Source of the DNA: Bradyrhizobium barranii subsp. barranii | Lineage (GTDB): Bacteria; Pseudomonadota; Alphaproteobacteria; Rhizobiales; Xanthobacteraceae | Reading direction: 5' to 3' | DNA length: 64,000 nucleotides | Assembly (NCBI RefSeq): GCF_017565645.3 | Contig: NZ_CP086136.1 | Location: 8,229,501 to 8,293,500, forward strand | Shown here: positions 1 through 8,675 of the stretch, piece by piece | How the letters are laid out: each line of letters starts with the position of its first letter | Numbering within the stretch: the stretch's first letter is position 1 | The notes under the pieces: generated by a model | Database searches by the model: none | Told to the model about the DNA's origin: nothing | What the model saw: only the letters and a program-made list of their open reading frames with translations | Program-made: the position numbers and the translations under genes

Positions 1-753
1 CGCACCGACGATGTCGTCGCCCTCGCAAATGATCTCGCGAAGCGCCGTCTCACATCGCAGCTCGACGCCGGCGCGGCGGATGCTGTCGAGCAGTCGCGCG
101 ACCAGCGCATTGCCCATGATCAGGCGCGTTCCTCGCTTGTGGCGCAGCCGATCCAGCGCATGCCGGGCGAGAAGGCCGACGGCGTGTCGAAAGTTGGTCC
201 AGTTGCGGAAGGGCGCCAGCAGCGCCGGAATGTCCGCCTTCCCGACCATCATGCCGCCGAGGACCATGAATTCGCGACGTGGCGGCCTGACTCGCACGAA
301 ATCGTCGCCGAGCTCGCGGCCGTCGAACGGCACGGCTCCGAGCGCGCGACCGCCGATCGCAGCGCCACGAAGCTGCTTGTAATCGGGATGGACCGGCGGT
401 GCCGCGAACTTCACGCTCGTCTTCTGCTCGAGATAATCGAGAACGATCGGGCCGGCCTTCAGGAACATATCCACGCGCTGGTCGGTCGCGTGCTCGCCGA
501 GCATCGCGGCGAGATAGGTGCGCGCGGCCTCGACCGTATCAGGCGTTCCAGCGCGCCGCCCTTGCCGGTTGCCCGGGATCCAGACGGTGCCGGCGGAGGT
601 TGCGGTCGTGCCGCCCACCATGTCCGACTTCTCGCTGAGGATAACGCCGAGCCCTTCGAGGGCGCCGACCAGCGCCGCCGTCATGCCCCCCGCACCTGCG
701 CCAATGACCAGCAGGTCGGTCTCGATGTCCCAGACGCGATCGGCTTGCGGCAT
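1..753 (-). CDS. FAD-binding flavoprotein oxidoreductase (3' end beyond window)
   Basis: N-terminal 251 codons of a flavoprotein that runs off the left edge. Residues 14-24 carry the Rossmann dinucleotide motif (LLVIGAGAGGMTAAL), and a SEKSDMVGGTTATSAGTVW stretch follows. That is the arrangement of FAD_binding_2 proteins such as 3-ketosteroid delta-1-dehydrogenases and fumarate-reductase-like dehydrogenases. The ATG at 753-751 is preceded by AAGAGGGTGGG, and the stop of the upstream isomerase frame lies 10 bp away, so it is the last visible gene of the TRAP operon. Inferred role: oxidation of an intermediate of the imported substrate. The substrate cannot be read from this part, and the catalytic C-terminal region is not in view. 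Confidence 0.88.
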   Translation of the reverse strand, partial: MPQADRVWDIETDLLVIGAGAGGMTAALVGALEGLGVILSEKSDMVGGTTATSAGTVWIPGNRQGRRAGTPDTVEAARTYLAAMLGEHATDQRVDMFLKAGPIVLDYLEQKTSVKFAAPPVHPDYKQLRGAAIGGRALGAVPFDGRELGDDFVRVRPPRREFMVLGGMMVGKADIPALLAPFRNWTNFRHAVGLLARHALDRLRHKRGTRLIMGNALVARLLDSIRRAGVELRCETALREIICEGDDIVGA

Positions 754-762
754 CCCACCCTC

Positions 763-1579
763 TTACGAAGCGGCGCGCGCCCTCTCGACCACGGCCCTGC
801 CCGCCGCGAGCGCCCGGCGTGCCCGTGTTACGGCATCGACGGTCTTCGCCAGCTGAACGGTCGGGACCTCGATGCTGATGGTCAGGCTGTCGGGCATGGC
901 TTGTGTCAGTCCGACGAGATCGATGCCGCCCTCGCCTGGAAACATCCGTTCCTCGCGTGCGGCATGAATGAGCTGCTCGGTCGTCGCCGGGCGTTCGGCC
1001 GGACCGTCGCAGAGTTGCCAGTAGTGAAGCTGCTTCGCCGGGATAGCCTTGATATCCGCAAGCGCTTTGCGATCGATCGAAATGCAGCGCATCGACCAGA
1101 ACGCCGGCCGCGGGGTGATCGATATCGGCGACGATCCGCATCGCGGTCTTCAGGTCCGGAACGCTGGTCCAGGGCATGAATTCGAGATCGGATGTCAGGC
1201 CGTGCTGTGCAGCCGCTTCGCAAAACTGCCGGTAGCGGTCCGAGAACCGTGCCAGGTCCGGATCGTAGGCCGCAACGAGAATATGTTTGGCGCCGAGGCG
1301 CGCGCCCGCCTCGAAGAAGGGCGTGAAGGACGCGACGTCCGTCGCCGGCCTGAACGCGACGACTTCGATATCGGCGACGGTCACGCCCGTCGACTGCAAC
1401 CGCTGCAGCGTCTCTCGCATCTGCGGCGCATCGTCCATCAGGCGATAGGCAATTCCGCCTTGCGTCGCGGGCAGCAATCTGAGCCCGACTTTCTCGTAGC
1501 CGCAGCGGGCCGCCAGCTCGATCATCTCGGGCGGCGCGAGATCGAGCACGGTCAGGGCAGCGAGCGAGAAGACGGCCAT
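763..1579 (-). pseudogene. Sugar phosphate isomerase/epimerase-like TIM-barrel protein, frameshifted
   Basis: Starts at ATG 1579 (MAVFSLAALTVLDLAPPEM), overlapping the stop of the upstream gene as ATGA. The first ~170 residues read as an AP-endonuclease-2/xylose-isomerase-like barrel, with typical stretches such as AAYDPDLARFSDRYRQFCE and LEFMPWTSVPDLK and the metal-site-like LVDALHFDR. At 1071-1078 the 4-mer GATC occurs twice in tandem and the frame is lost. The rest (ALADIKAIPAKQLHYWQLCD, then EERMFPGEGGIDL) continues in another frame to the stop at 763. Removing one GATC restores an uninterrupted protein of about 270 residues. Either a recent slippage mutation or a sequencing error. Inferred role: isomerisation of a sugar-like or hydroxy-acid intermediate in the operon's pathway. 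Confidence 0.8.
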
Positions 1580-2235
1580 CAGCCGAAGTCCGCGATGCGG
1601 GCGTCGAGCGCGAACATGCCTTGGTAGACTTCCGGCTCGCTCGCCCGGCCCAGGATGTCGGGCGCAATCGCGCGCGCCTGCTGCAAGGCGGCCTGCAACG
1701 CGGCGACGTCGAGCGCCTCGATCAGCAATAGGCCTGCGAAAAAGCCCTCGTCCTTTCGCATGCCCTTTTCGGCCGTCGGCACCGATGTGCGCGCCTCGTC
1801 GGTCGCGCCGATCTGAATGGCGGCAATTCCGTCGCATGCAACGAGCGCCTCAGCCAGTTTTCGGGCGTCCGCGGGCAAAGCCTCGATCCGCAGCGCCATG
1901 ATCGTGGCCCCCTCGCCTCGCCCCGCGCGCGCGACCATGATGCCCCCGCCCCGCATGAAATTGCTGAGCTTTGGCATGATGCGCTGCGACCAGGGCGTCG
2001 GCGCGTTGAGGCGCGCGAGGTACGCTTCGCCGTCGAGCACCTCGGGCGCATCGAGCTCGTACAGGATGAAGAAGCGGTTGATGTCGTCCCTTGCCGCGCG
2101 GAAGACGCGCACCCCGCGGAAGCCCTTGGTCGTCACGCGCTCGGTGGTGTGCTCGCGCGTCAGCCAGTGCCGGTAATCGGTCAGGTCGTGCGCCTCGACG
2201 TCGCTCCAGATGGCGAGAAATCCTGCACCGCGCAT
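1579..2235 (-). CDS. Conserved hypothetical protein, probable duplicated alpha/beta-barrel fold
   Basis: 218 residues. The ATG at 2235 sits behind GGAGGAGAGCAAC and is preferred over an upstream start that would overlap aroQ. The N-terminal half has the HWLTREHTTERVTTKGFRGV segment, reminiscent of EthD-like or dimeric alpha/beta-barrel (ferredoxin-like) proteins. The second half looks like a second such unit. No catalytic motif, signal peptide or membrane segment is visible. The stop overlaps the next gene's start by ATGA, so translation is probably coupled to the isomerase. Membership of the TRAP/dehydroquinase operon suggests an accessory role in the same catabolic route. The fold assignment is tentative and no function is claimed. 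Confidence 0.8.
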   Translation of the reverse strand: MRGAGFLAIWSDVEAHDLTDYRHWLTREHTTERVTTKGFRGVRVFRAARDDINRFFILYELDAPEVLDGEAYLARLNAPTPWSQRIMPKLSNFMRGGGIMVARAGRGEGATIMALRIEALPADARKLAEALVACDGIAAIQIGATDEARTSVPTAEKGMRKDEGFFAGLLLIEALDVAALQAALQQARAIAPDILGRASEPEVYQGMFALDARIADFG

Positions 2236-2248
2236 GTTGCTCTCCTCC

Positions 2249-2743
2249 TTACGCCGTGGCAGCGGCGGCAAGCCCGTGCAAGGCCTGCGGAATGGTTTCA
2301 GGCAATTGTCCAAGCCGTTGAACGGCTGCCAGGATCGCGGCGAGATAGCCGTACGGACCCAAGCCGCAAATAACCGACGTGCAGGCACTCGACGTGATCG
2401 AGTGGCGGTGAAGCTCGTCCCGGGCATGGATGTTCGAGATATGCACCTCGATCTTGATACCCTCGAAGATCTTCAGTGCGTCGATCAGCGCGATCGAGGT
2501 GAAGGAATAGGCCGCCGGATTCATGATGATCGCATCCGCGTTGCCATAGGCGGACTGGATCAGATTGACGAGCTCACCCTCCATATTGGTCTGGTGGAAT
2601 GAGATCGATACGCCGAGCTGGTCGGCCAGGGCCTGGCAGCTGACCTCGATCTGCTTCAGCGTCGTCCGGCCGTAGATGTGCGGCTCCCGGATGCCGAGAA
2701 AGTTCAGATTGGGTCCATTGAGGATCATGATCTTAGCGGCCAT
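2249..2743 (-). CDS. aroQ: Type II 3-dehydroquinate dehydratase
   Basis: 164 residues, the family's usual length. It interconverts 3-dehydroquinate and 3-dehydroshikimate by anti-elimination in the cytoplasm. Visible family blocks are LNGPNLNFLG at the N-terminus with the active-site loop IYGRTTL, then FHQTNMEGELV, the NPAAYSFTSIAL block, EVHISNIHARDELHRHS with the catalytic-region histidine, and GLGPYGYLAAI. The start MAAKIM at 2743 follows AAAGGAGAGGCG. An upstream ATG would add eight residues with no ribosome site. Its place inside a TRAP transporter operon, away from other aromatic-biosynthesis genes, points to a catabolic (quinate/shikimate-like) role rather than housekeeping shikimate synthesis. 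That last point is inference. Confidence 0.93.
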   Translation of the reverse strand: MAAKIMILNGPNLNFLGIREPHIYGRTTLKQIEVSCQALADQLGVSISFHQTNMEGELVNLIQSAYGNADAIIMNPAAYSFTSIALIDALKIFEGIKIEVHISNIHARDELHRHSITSSACTSVICGLGPYGYLAAILAAVQRLGQLPETIPQALHGLAAAATA

Positions 2744-2773
2744 TGTTCGCCTCTCCTTTGTCGACATATGTGA

Positions 2774-4054
2774 CTAGCCGCCGAACCATTTCGCCGGAAT
2801 CGTCACCAGTCCCGGGAATAGCACCATCGCGAACAGGACGATCAGTTGCGCGATCATGAACGGCCAGACGCCCTTGATGATATCCTCCATGCTGATCCTC
2901 GAGACGCCGCAGACGACGTTGAGCACGATGCCGACCGGTGGCGTGATCAGGCCGATGGCGTTGTTGATGATGAAGAGGACGCCGAAATAGACGGGGTCGA
3001 TGCCCGCCGCCTTGATGATCGGCATCAGGATCGGCGTGAGAATGAGGATCGTCGGCGTCATGTCGAGCGCCGTCCCCACGATGACCACCACGACCATGAT
3101 CGCGAGCATCAACAGCGTGTTGTTGCCCATGAAGGGCTTCAGCAGGGTCACGACCTGTGCGGATATCTCGGACACGGTGATGAGCCAGGACGATACCAGC
3201 GCCGCGGCGACAAGGAACATCACGATGCTCGTCGTCACGGCAGAGGAGACGAAGATGGCGTAGAGCTGCGACAGTTTCAGTTCACGGTAGATGCAGGTCG
3301 CGACGAACAGGGAGTAGACGGCGACAACCACCGCGGCTTCCGTCGGCGTGAAGATGCCGAAACGCAGGCCGACCACGATGATGACCGGCAGCATCAGCGC
3401 CCAGAAACCATCGACGACGGCCTTGATGATCTCAGCCCCCGAGGCTCGCGGCGGCGGCGTCAGGTTCTCTTTCCGCACCACCCACGCCCACGCCATGCAA
3501 AGCCCAGCGCCGAGCAGCAGCCCGGGCACGATGCCGGCCAGAAACAGTTTCGAGATCGAAACGCCCGCGGCGACGCCGAAGATGACGAAGCCGATGCTGG
3601 GCGGGATGACGGGGGCAATGATGCCCCCCGCCGCCACGAGACCCGCCGCATAGGACTTCTTGTGCCCTGCCGCAACCATCATCGGCACCAGTAGAGCCGC
3701 GAGCGCAGCCGCATCGGCCGCGGCCGAACCCGAGAGCGAAGCCAGGATGCAGGACGCGAGGATCGTGACGTAGCCAAGCCCCCCGCGGAAATGGCCTACG
3801 GCAACGAGCGCGACATTGACGATACGCTTGGCCAGGCCGCCCTTGTTCATGATCTCACCCGCGAGCATGAAGAAGGGAATGGCCATCAGCGGAAAGCTGT
3901 CCGCGCCGTTGATGACATTCTGCGCCACGATCTGGGCGTCGAACATGTCGATCGTGCTCATCAGGGCGACGCCGCAGACGATCAGCGCAAAGGCGATCGG
4001 CATGCCGAGCGCCATGGCGCCGAGCAGCGATAAGGTAAAGACGGCGATCGTCAT
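2774..4054 (-). CDS. dctM: TRAP transporter large permease subunit
   Basis: 426 residues, normal for DctM. It is the main permease of a tripartite ATP-independent periplasmic transporter, moving a carboxylate-type substrate with sodium. About a dozen hydrophobic helices are visible from residue 2 onward. Family signatures include GMPIAFALIV near the start, the FPLMAIPFFMLAGEIMN segment, SGSAAADAAALAALLVPMM, GGIIAPVIPPSIGF and the C-terminal NNAIGLITPPVG. The gene lies 22 bp from dctQ with no terminator between, so dctP, dctQ and dctM are one transcription unit followed by aroQ. The substrate cannot be predicted from this subunit. Confidence 0.95.
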   Translation of the reverse strand: MTIAVFTLSLLGAMALGMPIAFALIVCGVALMSTIDMFDAQIVAQNVINGADSFPLMAIPFFMLAGEIMNKGGLAKRIVNVALVAVGHFRGGLGYVTILASCILASLSGSAAADAAALAALLVPMMVAAGHKKSYAAGLVAAGGIIAPVIPPSIGFVIFGVAAGVSISKLFLAGIVPGLLLGAGLCMAWAWVVRKENLTPPPRASGAEIIKAVVDGFWALMLPVIIVVGLRFGIFTPTEAAVVVAVYSLFVATCIYRELKLSQLYAIFVSSAVTTSIVMFLVAAALVSSWLITVSEISAQVVTLLKPFMGNNTLLMLAIMVVVVIVGTALDMTPTILILTPILMPIIKAAGIDPVYFGVLFIINNAIGLITPPVGIVLNVVCGVSRISMEDIIKGVWPFMIAQLIVLFAMVLFPGLVTIPAKWFGG

Positions 4055-4076
4055 AGCGTGATCCCGATGGTCAGCA

Positions 4077-4586
4077 TCAGTGCTCTTCCGATTCCTTGAC
4101 TGCCACCATATCGGCCTCGCTGGCCTGTCCCGTGAGCACGCGGACGAGGTCGTAGAGAAGGATGACTGCGGCCGATACGCCGAAGATCACGCCGACCGCG
4201 TAGAAGATGGCCATCGAAAGGCCGGTCGCCGGCGCGCGATCGTCGATGTTGATGATGGTCTGGCGCCAGCTGCCCGAGAGCAGCAGCCAATCGGCAAACA
4301 GCATCAGGCAATAGTTGATGATGAAGCAGATGCGTTTTCCGTAAGCCGGCAGCATGCGGACCAGGCTGTCGACGCCGAGATGCGCGTGCTCGCGCAGCGC
4401 GACGATGGCGCCGAGGAAGGTCAGCCAGACCAGCAGCCAGCGCGACAGCTCCTCCGAAATCGTGATGCCGGAGTTGAAGCCGTAACGCAGGACGACGTTG
4501 CCGAACACCAGCACCACCATCACTGCAAGACACGCGGCAATGACGGCTTTCAGGAACGTGCAGTAGAGGTCAAGAGCTCGCGCCAT
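4077..4586 (-). CDS. dctQ: TRAP transporter small permease subunit
   Basis: 169 residues with four hydrophobic segments, as expected for DctQ-type membrane subunits that pair with DctM. Typical features are the NVVLRYGFNSGITISEELSR block with the conserved SEE-R region, the WLTFLGAIVALREHAHLGVD block, and a later hydrophobic pair ending in a charged tail (VKESEEH). It lies between dctP (75 bp upstream) and dctM (22 bp downstream), the usual order in Rhizobiales TRAP operons. The start ATG at 4586 is the first in frame. No unusual features. Confidence 0.93.
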   Translation of the reverse strand: MARALDLYCTFLKAVIAACLAVMVVLVFGNVVLRYGFNSGITISEELSRWLLVWLTFLGAIVALREHAHLGVDSLVRMLPAYGKRICFIINYCLMLFADWLLLSGSWRQTIINIDDRAPATGLSMAIFYAVGVIFGVSAAVILLYDLVRVLTGQASEADMVAVKESEEH

Positions 4587-4661
4587 GCGTGACGTCCGGG
4601 CAAATGAGGGGTGTGAGCCGGCCAGTGGCCGGCCCCGCCGCCTGCGTGATGGAGACGTCGG

Positions 4662-5681
4662 CTACTTCACGTCCTTGCGGATGCGCTCGACCTCGTCGTT
4701 GAAGAGCTTCACCGTCTCGGACCGAAGATTGGCCGAGATCTTGTCCACGACCGGCTGCACTGTCTTACGCATGCGATCGGTCTCTTCAGGTGCGATCGCA
4801 TTGTACTGCATGCCCTTGGCCTGCAATTCCGCCAGCGCCTTTTCGGTCTGAAGGCGCGTCTGCTCCTTCTGGTAGTCGCGGCTCTCTGCATAAGCCTCGC
4901 GCATCAGGCGCTGCTCGGTCGGCGACAGCTTGTCCCAGAACACCTTGCTCACCAGAATGATGTTCAGGGTGAAGGTGTGGTTGGTCGCGGAGACGTATTT
5001 CTGCACTTCGTAGAACTTGTTCGAGAGAATGACCGTGTAGGGATTCTCCTGGCCGTCGACGGTGCGGGTCTCGAGCGCCGAATACAGCTCGCCGAAGGCC
5101 ATCGGGACCGGATTGGCCTTAAAGGCGCTGAAACTTTCGAGATAGACCGGGTTCGGAATCACGCGAAGCTTGAGCCCGCTGAAGTCCTCGACCTTCGTGA
5201 TCGGGCGGGTGCTGTTGGTGACATTGCGGAAACCCAGGCCCCAATAGCCGAGACCGATCAGCCCCTTCGACGGCAGCGTGTCAATCATCGCGTTGCCGAA
5301 TTTACCGGTCGCGAGCGCGTCGGCCTGCTCGGTCGTGTTGAAGAGGAACGGGAAGTCGACGAGGCCGAATTCCGGAATGACGGTTGCGAGCGAGGTGGTC
5401 GAGGCCGACAGCATCTCCTGCGTGCCGCCGCGCAGTGCCGATTGCTGCTGCAACTCATTGCCGAGCTGGGAGGCTGCGAACTCTCGCACCTTCATCTTGC
5501 CCCCGCTCTTCGCCAGCAGGATCTCGGCAAACTTCTGCACGCCAAAGCTGACAGGGTGATCGGTGTTGTTGAGGTGGCCCCACCTGATCGTCCGCTCCTG
5601 GATGTCGTCAGCGGCGGATGCGCCGACCGTCAGCGCCACGCAGATCGCCGTCGCAGACAGCGCCCGTATCAACAAGCTCAT
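4662..5681 (-). CDS. dctP: TRAP transporter substrate-binding protein
   Basis: 339 residues including a Sec signal peptide (SLLIRALSATAICVALTVGASA, cut near ASA-AD). The mature part is a DctP-fold periplasmic receptor: RWGHLNNTDHPVSFGVQKF, the LKLRVIPNPVYLESFSA block with the arginine that usually contacts the substrate carboxylate, and GQENPYTVILSNKFYEVQKY. The ATG at 5681 is chosen because GGGAGGAAACG precedes it. A GTG 18 bases upstream overlaps that ribosome site. It is the first gene of the minus-strand operon and faces the GntR gene across an AT-rich gap, so it is probably controlled by that regulator. Confidence 0.95.
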   Translation of the reverse strand: MSLLIRALSATAICVALTVGASAADDIQERTIRWGHLNNTDHPVSFGVQKFAEILLAKSGGKMKVREFAASQLGNELQQQSALRGGTQEMLSASTTSLATVIPEFGLVDFPFLFNTTEQADALATGKFGNAMIDTLPSKGLIGLGYWGLGFRNVTNSTRPITKVEDFSGLKLRVIPNPVYLESFSAFKANPVPMAFGELYSALETRTVDGQENPYTVILSNKFYEVQKYVSATNHTFTLNIILVSKVFWDKLSPTEQRLMREAYAESRDYQKEQTRLQTEKALAELQAKGMQYNAIAPEETDRMRKTVQPVVDKISANLRSETVKLFNDEVERIRKDVK

Positions 5682-5739
5682 CGTTTCCTCCCTGTTCACC
5701 GGGGCACGAACGGCGGCTTAAGGCCTTGTTTTCCGTACC

Positions 5740-5815
5740 CTCCGTTTATTTACACATCATACATATATTTCCATGTCAAACGACAAAATCAATTTCATAT
5801 GAGATTTCAGTAGAC
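5740..5815. promoter_or_regulatory. AT-rich divergent promoter region of the TRAP operon and gntR
   Basis: The gap between dctP and the GntR gene holds a strikingly AT-rich stretch around 5740-5815 (TTTATTTACACATCATACAT, then ATTTCC and CAAAATCAATTTCATATG) in an otherwise GC-rich neighbourhood. It lies where both divergent promoters and a GntR/FCD operator should be. I cannot single out one convincing palindrome, so only the region is marked. Confidence 0.4.
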
Positions 5816-5908
5816 GTCATGTGTCGTCGGTCTGCTATATTGCTGGCAACATTGATGGTTCGGCCGCCGCACGGCGGGCCGGCAATCCGGACAGCGGGAC
5901 TAGAGCGC

Positions 5909-6568
5909 ATGACGACACTCGAGGAACGGCCAATGTCGGCAGGCGACAGCGGCTATCAGCGCATTCGCTCCGACATCATTTTCGGCGTGCTCACGCCTGC
6001 CGGGCGTCTCAAGCTCGATGCCATGAAGGAAGATTACGGCGTCAGCATCTCGACGCTGCGCGAGATCCTCAATCGCCTCACGTCCGAGGGTTTTGTGGTC
6101 GCCGAAGGCCAGCGCGGCTTCGAGGTGGCGCCGATCTCGATCCAGAACCTGCGCGAGCTCGCCGAGCTGCGCATCCTGCTGGAGCATCACGCGATGGCCG
6201 AGTCATTCCGGGCCGGCGACGTCGAGTGGGAGGGCCGCGTCGTGTCCGCGCATCACAAGCTGGCGGCGACCGAACGCACCGTCCTCAAGGAAGGCGACGA
6301 TCCCGAGCTGCGCAAGCGCTACGACGGCGAATTCCACCAGGCGCTGATCTCGAGCTGCGGGTCGCGCGAGTTGATGCATACCCATGCGATCGTGTTCGAC
6401 AAATACTTCCGCTATGCGCTGCGCTACCGCGGCACGGAGACGATCAACCAGCACAAGGCCTTGCTGGAAGCCGCTCTGAAGCGTGACATCAAGAGCGCCA
6501 GGGCCGTCCTCAGCGACCACATCAATGGCTGCGTCGCGCATGCGCTGTCCTCCTGGAAGGACAGCTGA
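5909..6568 (+). CDS. GntR-family transcriptional regulator (FCD subfamily)
   Basis: 219 residues from ATG 5909 (MTTLEERPMSAGDSGYQRI). The open frame continues upstream but that part is not protein-like. Residues ~15-80 form the GntR winged helix: YQRIRSDIIFGVLTPAGRL, then the recognition segment VSISTLREILNRLTSEGFV. The C-terminal FCD ligand domain shows the ELAELRILLEHHAM start, an EFHQALISSCGSRELM metal-site-like helix and the AALKRDIKSARAVLSDHI end. Divergent from the TRAP operon and upstream of the M24 and SMP-30 genes, so it probably regulates both sides in response to the imported acid or a derivative. Confidence 0.92.
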   Translation: MTTLEERPMSAGDSGYQRIRSDIIFGVLTPAGRLKLDAMKEDYGVSISTLREILNRLTSEGFVVAEGQRGFEVAPISIQNLRELAELRILLEHHAMAESFRAGDVEWEGRVVSAHHKLAATERTVLKEGDDPELRKRYDGEFHQALISSCGSRELMHTHAIVFDKYFRYALRYRGTETINQHKALLEAALKRDIKSARAVLSDHINGCVAHALSSWKDS

Positions 6569-6618
6569 CCGCCTTCGCCCGCCCAAGAGATCAAGTCGTC
6601 AGCGAAGAAGAACGATCA

Positions 6619-7791
6619 ATGAGTTCGAAAATTCCGTTCTCCACGGCAAGGCTCGACGGCCTGCTCGACGATTTCGGCATCGACGTGCTGATCGTCACCG
6701 CGAAGCACAACATTCAGTACCTGCTCGGCGGTTACTATCACTTCCAGTTCGATTACATGGAAGCGATCGGCATCAGCCGCTATCTGCCCATCTTCGTCTA
6801 TTTGAAGGGCGCCCCGGAGAAGTGCGCCTATGTTGCCAACCGGAACGAGCGGGACAGCGTCGAGAACAGGACCGCCGCCGGATACTGGATGCCGCCGGCC
6901 GTATTCGGATCGTCGACCTCGGTCGAGGCGATGGCGCTCGCGCTCAGGCATGTGAAGGCGGTCGCGACGACGGCGCTGCGTGTCGGCGTCGAGATGTCGT
7001 TCCTGCCCGTCGATGCCGCCGATGTACTGCGTCGGGATCTCGCCGATTCCCAGCTCGTCGAGGCGATGCGCCCGCTCGAGAAACTGCGGTCGATCAAGAC
7101 CGCAGCCGAGCTGGAGATCCTGCGCGAAGCGTCCGAGCGCGTGGTCGCCTCCATGATGGATGCGGTGAACCACGCCCGGCCCGGACACAGCAAGCGCGAG
7201 ATCATCGGGCATTTGCGGCAGGCCGAATTTTCCCGCGACATGATCTTCGAATACGCCCTGGTGACGATGGGAACGAGCCTCAACCGGGCGCCGTCCGAGC
7301 AACGTCTCGAGCGCGGCGATATCGTGTCACTGGATTCGGGCGGGAATTACAAAGGCTATATCGGCGATCTCTGCCGGATGGCCATGCATGGGGCGCCGGA
7401 CGGCGAGCTCGTCGATCTGCTCGGCGAAATCGACCTGATCCAGCAGGCGGCCCGCGCTCCGATCCGCGCCGGTCTCATCGGCGCCGATATCTACGCTGCA
7501 GCGAACGAAGCGCTTGCGCGGTCTCCTCACGGCAAGCACATGCACTTCGTCGCCCATGGCATGGGCATCGTCAGCCACGAAGCGCCGCGCCTGACGGCGA
7601 GCGGACCCATTCCCTACCCCGCCGACGACGCCAATGCGCCGCTTGAGGCCGGCGTGGTCATCTCGATTGAAACCACGCTGCCTCACAAGCGACGGGGTTT
7701 TATCAAGCTCGAGGATACCATCGCCGTCACCGCCGATGGTTATCAGGCCTTTGGCGATAGCGCGCGCGGCTGGAACCGGATTCCGGAATGA
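6619..7791 (+). CDS. M24-family metallopeptidase-fold protein (Xaa-Pro dipeptidase/creatinase type)
   Basis: 390 residues. An N-terminal creatinase-like domain (residues 1-150, IDVLIVTAKHNIQYLLGGYY) is followed by a pita-bread catalytic domain. Expected metal ligands are visible as VSLDSGGNYKGYIGDLCR (two aspartates), VAHGMGIVSHEAPR (histidine), SIETTLPH (glutamate) and FIKLEDTIAV (glutamate). Such proteins hydrolyse Xaa-Pro dipeptides, creatine-like amidines or other small amides, and the true substrate here is unknown. The stop overlaps the next gene's ATG (ATGA), so it is coupled to the SMP-30 gene. Start ATG 6619 is followed by SSKIPFSTARLDGLL, a normal family N-terminus. Confidence 0.9.
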   Translation: MSSKIPFSTARLDGLLDDFGIDVLIVTAKHNIQYLLGGYYHFQFDYMEAIGISRYLPIFVYLKGAPEKCAYVANRNERDSVENRTAAGYWMPPAVFGSSTSVEAMALALRHVKAVATTALRVGVEMSFLPVDAADVLRRDLADSQLVEAMRPLEKLRSIKTAAELEILREASERVVASMMDAVNHARPGHSKREIIGHLRQAEFSRDMIFEYALVTMGTSLNRAPSEQRLERGDIVSLDSGGNYKGYIGDLCRMAMHGAPDGELVDLLGEIDLIQQAARAPIRAGLIGADIYAAANEALARSPHGKHMHFVAHGMGIVSHEAPRLTASGPIPYPADDANAPLEAGVVISIETTLPHKRRGFIKLEDTIAVTADGYQAFGDSARGWNRIPE

Positions 7792-8663
7792 CTGCGAAAA
7801 CGATTCCCGCGCACAGGGTCGAGACCGCGGTCGCCAGCGCGGACATTCTTGGCGAAACGCCGCTGTGGTGCGACCGGTCCCGCAAGCTGTGGTGGATCGA
7901 CATCGACGGCCGGCTTCATCAATCCTTCGATCCCGCGACGGGCGCCCATTACAAAGCCTCCTATGATTGCCAATTCGTCGGCAGCCAGGCCCTGACGTCA
8001 GACGGTTCGCATCTGCTCGCGCAGGACTTGACCCTCGACCATCGCCAGACCGTCGTCGAGGTCGAACGCGGCCTGGACAACCGCCTCAACGACGGCCGCG
8101 TGGACGCGCGCGGCCGCCTGTGGATCGGCACTATGGACAATCAATTGCACCGGCCGAACGGCTCGCTGTACCGCGTCACCGGAGACGGTCAGGTGACGCG
8201 CCTGTTCGACGACGTCATCGTGTCCAATGGGATCGCGTTCTCGCCCGACAATCGGACGTTCTATTTCACGGACACGCGGCGTTACTGCACCTGGGCGTTC
8301 GACTTCGATCTCGACGACGGCCTGATCAGCAACAGGCGCCTATTTGCGGATTACAGCGCCTCCGGAGAAAGACCTGACGGCGCGTGCGTTGACGTCGATG
8401 GCGGGCTGTGGACGGCGTTCTTCTCGGGCGGTCGGGTGGTGCGTTATCGGCCTGACGGGACGATCGACACGGTCATTCCCCTGCCTGTCACCAATCCGAC
8501 CTGTCTTTGCTTCGGAGGAAGCGATCTCAAAACGCTGTATGTGACGACGGCCAGAAAATTCCTGGATCGGCAGCAGCTTGACGTCGAGCCGCAGGCCGGC
8601 CATCTCCTGGCCATTGACGGCGTCGCGCAGGGGCTGCCGGAACACCGTTTCCGGATCGGTTAG
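7788..8663 (+). CDS. SMP-30/gluconolactonase/LRE family protein
   Basis: 291 residues, usual for six-bladed beta-propeller lactonases that open sugar lactones using a divalent metal. Family marks are ETPLWCDRSRKLWWIDIDG (metal glutamate in the LGETPLW motif), LNDGRVDARGRLWIGTM (NDG..D.GR.W.G), VSNGIAFSPDNRTFYFTDT (SNG..WSPD variant) and PDGACVDVDGGLWTAFFSGG. It overlaps the M24 gene by four bases, so it belongs to the same unit. With the isomerase and flavoprotein of the divergent operon it suggests a lactone-forming oxidation step in the pathway, which is inference. Confidence 0.92.
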   Translation: MTAKTIPAHRVETAVASADILGETPLWCDRSRKLWWIDIDGRLHQSFDPATGAHYKASYDCQFVGSQALTSDGSHLLAQDLTLDHRQTVVEVERGLDNRLNDGRVDARGRLWIGTMDNQLHRPNGSLYRVTGDGQVTRLFDDVIVSNGIAFSPDNRTFYFTDTRRYCTWAFDFDLDDGLISNRRLFADYSASGERPDGACVDVDGGLWTAFFSGGRVVRYRPDGTIDTVIPLPVTNPTCLCFGGSDLKTLYVTTARKFLDRQQLDVEPQAGHLLAIDGVAQGLPEHRFRIG

Positions 8664-8675
8664 TTCCGAGGGATC

